A stretch of 64,000 nucleotides of DNA, taken from positions 3,013,001 through 3,077,000 of the forward strand of contig CP065014.1 in the NCBI GenBank assembly GCA_016700335.1, in the 5' to 3' direction. A program made the position numbers and the translations under genes. Each line of letters begins with the position of its first letter. Positions within the stretch are counted from its first letter, which is position 1. The notes below the pieces were generated by a model that was not told the DNA's origin, searched no databases, and saw only the letters and a list, made by a program, of their open reading frames with translations. Positions 52,801-58,465 of this stretch are shown here, piece by piece. This stretch comes from Chlorobiota bacterium. GTDB taxonomy: Bacteria; Bacteroidota; Ignavibacteria; OLB7.

Positions 52801-55278
52801 TAATGTATCAAGCGGATTAAAATCTCTGTTAAGAGTTAGTTTTATTGCTTGTACAGTTGTAATATCGCTTGGTAGTGTTGTGCTCCATACTGGTCCTGTA
52901 CATCCACTTGGATTGTATGGTGGATTAAATTCTGAACGGCATGGGTTAGTTTCTGTTGAATAATAAACAGTAACCCCAGATGGTGTTGAAATTGTTGTGT
53001 TCGTTAGGTTGCTTGAATCTGCAGCAGCATTATTTAATACCCTTACTGCACCTGCAAAATTTGGTCTCCATTCTGATAATCTAGCAAAATCAGCTGCAAC
53101 AACTTTATCTCCAACCCAAGGAAGAATGTCAATTAACACTATATCCTTTAAAATAACGTTTCCTGTATTCGCTAATACTAATCTAAAATCAGCGTCTCCA
53201 CCTTGTGTAGTTTTTGCTGTATTTGGATACCTTGAATATGTAGTATCACAAGCACCTTTAACCCATTTAATGGTTTTCATTTGTGCTGCTGTACTTACTG
53301 GTAAATCTGCACACACTCTTCCTGTGCCAGAGGTATCGTTTTGGCTATAACCACCACTTATAATATTATCTCCTATTGCAAATACACAATTTGTGTAAGT
53401 GCCAGCAGGAGTTCCAGCTTTAACTCTTACCTGGTAATCAATATAGAAAGTGGCAGTGGTAGAAATTTTATTATCTGGGAAACTATTAGCAGCCCAACTC
53501 CATTGTAATACTTGACCAACAACAGTAAACACTGGATTAGGATTACCACCAGTATTAATTGTCATACTTCCAGGTATATATTGGAACTCATTAGGAAGTG
53601 TATCCCTCATGATAAAATTATCTATTGAATCACCTTCAGTATAAGCAGCAAATTGTACATGATAAGGTATAATTTGATCTGGAAGATACGGACCTGACAA
53701 ATTTGCGTATTTACTTAAGCCAAAAATGCCTGCATAAGGTTCAACAATCACTTTTGAAGTATTGCAAGTATCTCTTTTAAAGATTGTTCCCGCTGGATAC
53801 TCAACCTTTGTTATTACTTTAACATTCATACATGTAAATGCACCACAACTATTATCCCATACAAAACTTTTTAATGGTTTTGCATTTACTGTATTTCCAT
53901 CTCTTAATGGAGATAATTGATGAAAACTTGTATTATAGTAGATATAAGATCCAGGAGGTAAAGTATCAGTTACAAATTTTATACAAGTAAAATAATCTCC
54001 CACTCCTAATAAAGGTAAATTGGTATAATTATTTACTTGATTACTCATAGTTGTAAGTAATGAATAAGTAGGGTTGTTCTTAGTCTTATAATAAACTCTT
54101 GCCCTTAAAGAATCGGCATTACCATAAAGATTTACTCTATATGCATCCATTGCATTGGTATCAAGTTGGAACTCATATTCAGAATTGTAAAAATCTGTAT
54201 TTCCTGGGTTTGCGTTCTGAATTAATGTTTGGATATTACCACTTTTACCTTTAAATACAGCGCCCCATGGGTTGTTATCTGGGTTAATAGATATACTTGC
54301 ACTACATCCAGCTCCTTGAGGATAAGTATATGGTGCTGGAATTGTGTCATTTAAGCTTGCATTCAAAGTTACAGGATCACTACAAGCCATATCGCCAAGA
54401 TTCCCTGTTAATTGTGCTGTGATATTAGTAGCAGCACCAACAGCAAAACTACCTGGTGGAAACCTGATTGTTACCCAAAACACATCATAATATCCACAGT
54501 TTGGATTTGTTGGTAAACTGTTAATAGTAATAGTATTACCTAAACTTGTACAAACAGTATTAAAGCCACCAATTCTATCACCATATCCTTGATTTCCACA
54601 ATTTACAGCTGTTGCCCCACTATTAAAAGAAAGTGAAATATTCTGATTTGTTAATGATCTAGCATTTGTAGGTTGAGTGGTTGGTGAAACTCTTAAATAG
54701 TAAGTTGCATCTCCACTACCTGCATTAAACAAAACTTGATTAATACTTAAATTGTAACCTGGGTCAACAGAACTAGAACTAAAATTCGTTGCTGATGTAG
54801 AAGTACTAGTAGCATTGGTAGCCGCAAAGGTTGCCATCAAGCTAGCAATTGTTCCATTACAAGTAGTACCGCATGGATACCGCAATGTAAGCGCAACATT
54901 ACCGGTACTACCTGCGGGTAATACTGGTATAAATGTCACTGTTAAGGTTCCACCACTTACTGATACGTTAGTTATATCACTATTACCAACATACCCAACA
55001 TATTCAATACCATTTAGTGGTAAAGTAATTGTTGCATTTAGTGCAGAAAGAGTTGGACTTACAACACCATAATTCAAGTTCATAACGAATTGTTGACATA
55101 TCGGGAAATTATTCACCGGATAGCCATTCAAATCCATACTTGAAGTTATTGTTAATGCAATTTGAGATTCTGCACTTCCGTAACTCAGTAGAAACATTGT
55201 GCAAATTGCAAAGAATGACCAAAAGGTTTTCCCAAACCCCAAGGTTGTTTCTCTAATTTGTAAATTTCTTAATTTCAT
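43804..55278 (-). CDS. Giant modular T9SS surface protein (3824 residues)
   Basis: Signal peptide near residues 1-38 (GSAESQ). Domain order: an N-terminal region of about 870 residues including DUF11-like segments (LPDQIIPYHVQFAAYTEGD, DADFRLVLANTGNVILKDI); one SdrD_B-type domain (LGNYVWKDNNDGIQ); five Cys-pair repeats of about 95-105 residues; a second SdrD_B; seven Ig-like Cys repeats (CWGDKVMLNGTISSKEFPVTYQYF type); two DUF11 domains; seven SdrD_B domains (GDRVWVDTNKNGIQDPGEPG type); one last Ig-like unit; a linker (VELAEFTGELIDNGIAKLDW) and a T9SS type A domain (ATPNPANTKAKFTYTVP ... SGVYRYSLNAMGK). SdrD_B domains bind calcium in staphylococcal proteins; here the D/N-rich loops are conserved. 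Probably a long surface stalk or adhesin. Confidence 0.9.
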   Translation of the reverse strand: MKLRNLQIRETTLGFGKTFWSFFAICTMFLLSYGSAESQIALTITSSMDLNGYPVNNFPICQQFVMNLNYGVVSPTLSALNATITLPLNGIEYVGYVGNSDITNVSVSGGTLTVTFIPVLPAGSTGNVALTLRYPCGTTCNGTIASLMATFAATNATSTSTSATNFSSSSVDPGYNLSINQVLFNAGSGDATYYLRVSPTTQPTNARSLTNQNISLSFNSGATAVNCGNQGYGDRIGGFNTVCTSLGNTITINSLPTNPNCGYYDVFWVTIRFPPGSFAVGAATNITAQLTGNLGDMACSDPVTLNASLNDTIPAPYTYPQGAGCSASISINPDNNPWGAVFKGKSGNIQTLIQNANPGNTDFYNSEYEFQLDTNAMDAYRVNLYGNADSLRARVYYKTKNNPTYSLLTTMSNQVNNYTNLPLLGVGDYFTCIKFVTDTLPPGSYIYYNTSFHQLSPLRDGNTVNAKPLKSFVWDNSCGAFTCMNVKVITKVEYPAGTIFKRDTCNTSKVIVEPYAGIFGLSKYANLSGPYLPDQIIPYHVQFAAYTEGDSIDNFIMRDTLPNEFQYIPGSMTINTGGNPNPVFTVVGQVLQWSWAANSFPDNKISTTATFYIDYQVRVKAGTPAGTYTNCVFAIGDNIISGGYSQNDTSGTGRVCADLPVSTAAQMKTIKWVKGACDTTYSRYPNTAKTTQGGDADFRLVLANTGNVILKDIVLIDILPWVGDKVVAADFARLSEWRPNFAGAVRVLNNAAADSSNLTNTTISTPSGVTVYYSTETNPCRSEFNPPYNPSGCTGPVWSTTLPSDITTVQAIKLTLNRDFNPLDTLIFGWDMVAPVGVAVGKFAWNSFAFQPIRKDINLPLPTAEPNKVGIEVKASLLAELGNYVWKDNNDGIQNETADSGVNGLRVRLCNLGPNNQIGGGDDSLLATTFTGNDALNNPGYYLFPNLPAGDYYVKFDKLPGYTTTIKNAGAATASTDNDVDTSCQTGKITLTSGQKDYTWDMGLIQIPTCITPSYGVIDPRAATCSLGVAQKDASFNLTSLVNSTKAGISKGSTYTGPAFADPLSDSLIAISSGAGTLQNLPNPSTNAGQQYTIRIFNGANDCFKDTVVTLPYVNCCVISVISSVTINRATCNGGVANSDGNIVVVATGTAYNCNTGATYTGTFAGSTAITGGTFTKGSLPNPTTSGGQQYTIRIYNGLDSTCFKDTTVTLPQVVCCALPVYSGIAINPATCTNGVANSDGNLVVTVLGTKYGCNTGSVFTGDFAGSTVITGGTFTKGSLPNPTTGAGQQYTFRVYNGDSTCYQDTTVTLPQVACCVLPVFTSITINPATCTRGIDNGDASIVVVVNGTKYSCNTGATYTGTFAGSTAITGGTFTKGSLPNPTTSAGLQYTIRIYNGLDSTCYKDTTVTLPQVNCCVLPTVGQVSIIQVTCDPLGAPNSDGMIDLSGITNGDKADIKQGISYLGGPVYGAGTNKTVTGGAVSFTGLSNPGTPAGQSYTVRIWSYNDTCYKDTTVLLPTKTCIIPKAALGNFVWKDYDRNGRQDALEPGIPGVTVTLCDSANNVLGTEVTDGSGQYLFDSLEPNKTYIVKFPTVLPDGCRLTSPNQVGVADSLDSDADGTTGSTTPVFLGPKETNLTLDAGYIVSCPTSALIANINGPICINSEVTLNGTVTFENGALPFQYQFCRVNTNGSYTPVGAIGTVTSGTSPINVSVTFTATALDNGKTFILKVTKAHCEDLISDNTDPIIVESCIPNFILDPLEVTSACPGDYVTLNGHVEGSDNSLPFTYQFFCEKGGVLTPLGVPMTVTTGTSPWAISQTILITSAYHNKNFVAKITNIYTGQAGVFSNYVGPLNVRNSCCPTPEMKPVVGGCPGDFIHLNAEITSGVFPITYQFFCEQGGVYTPISLPKTALSGTFPIVIADSIIATTAYNGKNFTIKAWSPLACPTGVYAVGEGPISIRNKCCPREEVIDPLPQCVNDTFRISGTVFTPEFPFTYQFLCYDGTTYTPVGLAKTVLSGTSPVSITSDVIQATNAINAKQYTVRVTTATCPYPGTLAVTSEPLVVTSPCCPKPALTIDPTNVCWGDKVMLNGTISSKEFPVTYQYFCEVGGVYTAVTPARTLLSGITNTPISVVDSFIATTSHNGKNFTLQARTSQCPNGVYAVNAGPLTVRNNCCPNPSITLEPNNVCYGDTIHLASTIFTPEFPLHYQFYCETGGTYTPVSPAMTVLSGTSPATVNWDVVATTAFNGKNFTVKAWTNGICPAGVFAINAGPLTVRNNCCPKINIDSITPQPVCIGETFEVNATIQTALYPVSYQIYCEQGGNYTALEPPVTIVSGTGTETIDESIIATTNLSGKNIVIKVWNSTCPNGVYSLNYGPFRTKFCRFDLALRKKIDFTATPSPFVPGSDVTFQIEVFNQGDIAAYNVEVTDYIPSNFTLNDGSWTSVGGGKVTKTLAGPIMPNTSQMLSITLKIDPNFRGDLLVNTSEVSKADNDDNPATPNAYVDIDSDPDNDINNDGVAKNDMIDEDGKNNPNDDEDDHDIEPVRVDRFDLALTKKIQQPSPSSYSPGDTVNYVIEVTNQGTIPANYIEVTDYIPSGLILIDNQWTIPVGNTTTRPFFATLPPGSSYQMNIRFRIDPNYTGGDITNVSEIDSTNTPYGPFVDIDSWTDNNPNNDGTAKNDVTNEDRKLDGTKDEDDSDPETIKVVLDAQLGDKVWYDNNLNGIQDPSEPGVKDVIVCLYNGSTLLKQDTTDANGNYLFEKLSPGTYSVKFKDLPSGYIFTDKDQGTNDSTDSDADITGSTVSTVLTAGEKDSTWDAGIWKPACIGNRIWVDLNKDGIQDNGEPGAFDVGVTLYKSDGSLVSTQNSVAGGMYKFGGLRPGDYYVVFNKPAFFDGFTIKDQGSNEDKDSDVDPLGKTVVTNLVSGEYDSTWDAGLIVEDVKPACIGDRVWVDQNNNGIQEYGEASASGVEVILKQADGTPVDTMYTDAFGYYSFCDLMPGDYYVCFRLPDNFEWAPSNQGTNDSLDNDVNPNTGCTEVTTLTSGENDPTWDAGLHPKQVVLLASIGDRIWVDTDKDGIQDSGEPGASGVCVKLYKSDGSWVGTMNTDGTGHYEFTGLIPGDYYVEFCLPNEFTFTIKDQGTNDSLDSDVDPITRRTIVTTLVGGENDPTWDAGLVTKEILASVGDRVWVDTNKNGIQDPGEPGASGVCVRLYKSNGDFVALTYTDGTGYYLFDGLQAGDYYVTFCLPDNFTFTIQDQGGNEATDSDPNITTGTTATFTLNAGDAKRDVDAGLVSTPEVASIGDRVWVDLNKDGVQDVGEPGAFDVKVVLHNADGSIVSVTHTVANGFYQFTGLTPGDYYVTVCKPDEFEYTVRDQGGNDAKDSDVDPLTGNMIVTTLVAGENDMTWDGGLIVKDQPLKAVIGDRLWLDKNKNGVQDPGEPGVPNVKVCLYKADGTIVRCDTTDSNGNYLFTEVDPGCYYVKFGLPTGYDFTSKDQGSNDAIDSDVDLMTGMTSTFCVVGGETKLDVDAGVVCHAPTVVPSITSRGDANELEITLTGIVTGIDPTFNYQFCVVVNGVSTPLQGVQMITNGTQPFILTYTFIGTSADLSKKYVLKVGKEDCPIEVVLPVELAEFTGELIDNGIAKLDWRTASETNNAGFDLERSIVRNGVEGPFEFVTYAKSQSQGGTSASGYKYNHSDDVNWLIGDAEKLVYRLKIKDIDGRFEYAKQRVTIELKEEVTAGLRLNLSNATPNPANTKAKFTYTVPVATKVTINIYDGTGKIVKVIEEGQVSEGSHEVVMNLQDLSSGVYRYSLNAMGKSVTKSVTVVK
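44690..47171 (-). repeat. Seven tandem SdrD_B-type coding repeats
   Basis: Within the giant gene. Each unit of about 118 codons opens with G-D-x-x-W-x-D-x-x-x-[ND]-G-x-Q-x-x-x-E-x-x, continues with a strand VxLYKxDG, G-x-Y-x-F-x-x-L-x-P-G-x-Y-Y-V, and ends D-Q-G-x-N-D-x-x-D-S-D-V-x-P followed by a W/V-D-A-G-L strand. The Asp/Asn-rich positions suit calcium ligands. Confidence 0.9.
48130..50350 (-). repeat. Seven tandem Ig-like cysteine repeats
   Basis: Within the giant gene. Units of about 105 codons begin with C-x-G-D-x-[VI]-x-L-N-[GA]-x-[IV], then P-[FIV]-x-Y-Q-[FY]-x-C-x-x-G-G, SGTSP, T-x-x-[ND]-G-K-N-F-x-[VL]-[KR]-[AV], GP[LI]x[VI]RN-x-C-C. An eighth related copy lies at about 44420-44690. 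The terminal CC pairs probably lock successive modules. Confidence 0.88.
50717..52255 (-). repeat. Five tandem Cys-pair repeats, three nearly identical
   Basis: Within the giant gene. Units share A-T-C-x-x-G-x-x-[NQ]-x-D, the strand YTGxFAGSTxITGGTFTKGSLPNPTT, QYT-[IF]-R-[IV]-[YF]-N-G, C-[FY]-[KQ]-DTTVTLPQV-x-CC. Copies 2, 3 and 4 are almost identical also at DNA level (for example around 51160, 51455 and 51755), while copies 1 and 5 are diverged. Confidence 0.9.
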
Positions 55279-56113
55279 TTTTGTTTTAAAATGAGTTTTT
55301 GTTGATTTATTATATTATTGTTTCTTATATACTTTTGTAAATTGATCTAATTATCTTTTTTAGCATCTTTTGATATTTGAATTCTTATTAAAAATTCAAG
55401 TTGGTGCTTTAATTGAATAAGATTTGACATCATTTTTTGTAATGAATTTAGATTCAATTATTTCAATCTTAAGTAGATTTTTGCTACTTATTTTTATATT
55501 TTCTTTAATATTCTGAAACTTTAAATTGACAATAATTGGAATCAATAACATAATTGAGTTAATTGTTGTAATTAACAATTTCAATCTACTTTTTTTTATG
55601 TTATTTTTTTTATTGAGAACCATAATTTAGATAATTTTACTTCAATTTTATAGATTTACAAATTCCTATTCAATTAAATTCGACTAATTTTAAATTGATT
55701 TAATGATAACTAATATTTCTTGGCATTAATTATAATCTTACGAACTTATATAAATTTCTATGCAATTTTTTAGTAAAAATTGTAACAAGGTGTAATTAGA
55801 TTTTATTGATAAATTTGAAGAATTTCAACTTTTTTGAGAAGTATTATTAATAAATATTTAAGATAATTTATGATTGTATTAATTAACTTTAATTGGCTTA
55901 AAATGTAGGTAAGTTGTAGAATATGAAATTAATAATTGTTAGAATGCATAATTAAAATTCTTAATTTTGTATTTATAATTGGAAATATCTATTACTTAAA
56001 TCTATTATTAATTATTAATTGAGTTTTTTTATAATTCTTTATTCCTATAATTATTTGTTATTCTAAATATTAAAAAATATAATAGAAAAATATCAATCAC
56101 TTCTTCAGCTAAT
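55279..56113. other. Intergenic region upstream of the giant gene
   Basis: About 835 very AT-rich bases between the divergent giant gene and the histidine kinase gene; both promoters must lie here. A 75-codon minus-strand ORF at 55396-55623 has one hydrophobic stretch but poor coding character and no family. I found no exact TTG-N19-TAnnTTTG match and no structured RNA I recognise. Confidence 0.4.
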
Positions 56114-57325
56114 TTGAAGTTATTACTAGTTGTATTAGCTTTTATTATAGTTGCGGGTACTCTTTTTTATACTCAAAGAATTGTCGAGAATTTAAAGGAT
56201 TCAGAGCGTAGAGCATTAGGAGTTTATACAAAGGTTTTACAATTAGTTTATTCAGCTGAAGAACCTTCCCCTGAGCTTGCTGCCTTAGCTCATGATTTAT
56301 CAACAGCCATTAATTTCCCAATTATTATTACAGATAACCACCAAATTCCACAACCTAGAATTTTGGGTAATGGTACTGTTTCATTTAAAGAGATTATTAA
56401 AAATTTAGATCTTGACACAACCACAAGCCCAGATTTACAAAAGAAGTTTTTAAATTTTTCAATTAGGGATATGAAGTTGAAATATAATCCTTTAATTATT
56501 TATGATATACATGCCGGAGATTCTACTATTATTAATTACATATTTTACGATGATTCTATAACAATTTACCAATTAGAGAGGCTCCCTTATTTTCAAATTA
56601 TAATAGTCTCTATGTTTATTTTAATTGGGTATATAGGGTTTAGTTACGTTAGGCGAAATGAAGAATCTAATGTTTGGGTTGGTATGGCAAAAGAAACAGC
56701 TCATCAACTAGGAACTCCTTTGAGTTCTTTACTTGGTTGGTTAGAATTAATTCGTTATGAGCCAAATAATTTGAATCAAGTTTTAGAAGCAACAGATGAA
56801 ATGCAACGAGATGTTGAAAGACTTAATATTATTGCTCAAAGATTTTCAAAAATTGGTTCTAATGCTGAGTTAAAGTCTATTGAAGTAAATGAATTGGTTT
56901 CAGGTGTAATTAAATATTTTGAAAAAAGATTACCTCATTTAGGGAAAGTAGTGTTACTTACAATTACTCCTTACCCAACTAAATTATTTTCTAATATAAA
57001 CAGGGATTTAATGGAATGGGTACTTGAGAATTTAATTAGAAACTCAGCTGATGCAATTGAAAAAAATGAAGGATTAATTAACATAAGTATAAGTTTACAT
57101 GGCAACTTTGTATTTATTGATGTTAGTGATAATGGACATGGTATTGATTCTAGCCTCCGTAGTGAAATTTTTAGACCTGGCTTTACAACCAAAAAACGAG
57201 GTTGGGGTTTAGGTTTGTCATTAGCAAAAAGAATTATTGAAAATTACCATAATGGTAAAATATCAATTCTCGAATCAGATTCTAATGGTACTATAATTAG
57301 AATCAAACTTCATGTTAACTCTTGA
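56114..57325 (+). CDS. Membrane sensor histidine kinase (orphan)
   Basis: 403 residues from TTG 56114; upstream the frame stays open to a stop at 56048 without an ATG or GTG. One TM helix at the N-terminus (LLLVVLAFIIVAGTLFY), an extracytoplasmic sensor of about 135 residues, and a second TM helix (about 161-177). The transmitter has H-box WVGMAKETAHQLGTPLSSLLGWLE with phospho-acceptor His197, N-box NLIRNSADAIEKN, G1 DVSDNGHGID, F-box FRPGFTTKKRG and G2 GWGLGLSLAKRII. The AHQLGTPLSSL form is typical of Bacteroidota HKs. No response regulator is adjacent, so the partner is unknown. It could relate to the divergent giant surface gene, but only position suggests that. Confidence 0.9.
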   Translation: MKLLLVVLAFIIVAGTLFYTQRIVENLKDSERRALGVYTKVLQLVYSAEEPSPELAALAHDLSTAINFPIIITDNHQIPQPRILGNGTVSFKEIIKNLDLDTTTSPDLQKKFLNFSIRDMKLKYNPLIIYDIHAGDSTIINYIFYDDSITIYQLERLPYFQIIIVSMFILIGYIGFSYVRRNEESNVWVGMAKETAHQLGTPLSSLLGWLELIRYEPNNLNQVLEATDEMQRDVERLNIIAQRFSKIGSNAELKSIEVNELVSGVIKYFEKRLPHLGKVVLLTITPYPTKLFSNINRDLMEWVLENLIRNSADAIEKNEGLINISISLHGNFVFIDVSDNGHGIDSSLRSEIFRPGFTTKKRGWGLGLSLAKRIIENYHNGKISILESDSNGTIIRIKLHVNS

Positions 57326-57403
57326 CCTAACTTCTATCATTAAAATATTTTGATTGTAACTATTTAATAATATCAGCGTGGTAGTTATATATTAATAAAA
57401 TTT

Positions 57404-57880
57404 ATGATTCATGATTTAAATATTAGTTCCTTAAAAGACATAGCAATTTTTATTAGTGGTGTAATTGCATTATTAACTTTTATAAATGGTATAATTGAAT
57501 ACACTAGGCAGGGAAGACAAAAAAGAGTAGATCAATTTGTTTTGATTAGAAGACGTTTAAAGGAAAACCATATCTTTAAAGAAATTTGTTCTATGGCTAT
57601 TGCTAATGACCCAAATTTAGCATCAACTCCCACTCAAGATAAAAGAGATTTATTAGGTTTACTAGAAGAGGTTGCTTTACTCACAAATTCCAACCTAATT
57701 AAAAAAGAAGTTGCTCATTATATGTTTGGTCTTTATGTTGTTAGCATATGGAACTGCCCCTATTTTTGGTATAATATTGAACGTGATTCTATTTATTCAA
57801 AATTATTCAATAATTTTGCTTCTGAAATGATTGAAATTGAAAGTAAGCCTTTTTATTCACATAAAAAACTTAGATTTTAG
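57404..57880 (+). CDS. Hypothetical membrane-anchored protein
   Basis: 158 residues with one N-terminal TM helix (IAIFISGVIALLTFINGII) and a helical cytosolic part (RRRLKENHIFKEICSMAI, KRDLLGLLEEVALLTNSNLIKKEVAHYMFGLYVVSIW). The layout, TM followed by a helical bundle, resembles DUF4760-type proteins, although I am not sure of that family. It lies 79 bases after the kinase gene and 40 before the DUF2231-like gene on the same strand. No function is proposed. Confidence 0.6.
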   Translation: MIHDLNISSLKDIAIFISGVIALLTFINGIIEYTRQGRQKRVDQFVLIRRRLKENHIFKEICSMAIANDPNLASTPTQDKRDLLGLLEEVALLTNSNLIKKEVAHYMFGLYVVSIWNCPYFWYNIERDSIYSKLFNNFASEMIEIESKPFYSHKKLRF

Positions 57881-57919
57881 TTAAATCAATAAAAATTAAA
57901 AAATTAAAAATATTTTATT

Positions 57920-58372
57920 ATGAATGGAGCACATTGGCATTTACTTTTAAACCACATTCCTATTTTTGGTGTTCTTTTTGGAATTTTCTTATTATTAATC
58001 GGTTTTGTAAAAAGAAATGAACTCTTTAAAAATACTTCATTTTTGGTTTTTGTAATAACAGCATTATTAACAATTATTACTTTTAAAACAGGTGAGCCTG
58101 CTGAAAAAGTTGTTTATGATTTTCCAACCGTTTCTCATGATGCTATTGAACAACATGAAGAAAAAGCTGAATTAGCTCTTTTTGCAATTGAAGCCTTAGG
58201 TATTATCTCCTTGTTTGCTTTTTATTTTTCCAGAAAGGATAAACCACTAAAAGTTATTACATCATTTATAGTTTTGGTGATTTCATTAGTTTCATTTTTT
58301 TTAGTAATTGTTACAGCAATTGAAGGGGGTGAAATTATGCATAGTGAAATTAGAGACAAATCATCTCAATAG
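57920..58372 (+). CDS. DUF2231-like four-helix membrane protein
   Basis: 150 residues with four hydrophobic segments. The N-terminal HWHLLLNHIPIFGVLFGIFLL and the internal TGEPAEK, then HDAIEQHEEKAELALFAIEA, match the DUF2231-like family, which has conserved histidines suited to heme or metal binding in the membrane. ATG 57920 gives a compact N-terminus. It ends before the strong terminator at 58402-58441. Redox or heme roles are suspected for this family but unproven. Confidence 0.7.
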   Translation: MNGAHWHLLLNHIPIFGVLFGIFLLLIGFVKRNELFKNTSFLVFVITALLTIITFKTGEPAEKVVYDFPTVSHDAIEQHEEKAELALFAIEALGIISLFAFYFSRKDKPLKVITSFIVLVISLVSFFLVIVTAIEGGEIMHSEIRDKSSQ

Positions 58373-58401
58373 TTTTATTTTTTTTTATTTAAATATATAA
58401 T

Positions 58402-58441
58402 AAAGCGGATTACCTTTTAACAGATAATCCGCTTTTGTTTT
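58402..58441. terminator. Bidirectional intrinsic terminator
   Basis: Perfect 11-bp stem AAAGCGGATTA (58402-58412) / TAATCCGCTTT (58425-58435) with a 12-base loop, then TGTTTT. It lies between converging genes. Confidence 0.9.
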
Positions 58442-58465
58442 ACTAAAATTATAAATAATTTTCTA

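Noticed and set aside
43970..55072. Many long plus-strand ORFs opposite the giant gene (up to 155 codons)
   Set aside because: They are antisense shadows produced by the repeated Gly/Thr/Asp-rich coding sequence; they have low-complexity Leu/His or Val/Pro composition, no signals and no family.
43804..55278. CRISPR-like or satellite repeat array
   Set aside because: The repeats keep one long reading frame with protein-domain periodicity and no short identical direct repeats with unique spacers.
55396..55623. 75-codon minus-strand ORF in the gap upstream of the giant gene
   Set aside because: Mostly Ile/Lys/Asn codons as expected by chance in AT-rich DNA, with no recognised family.
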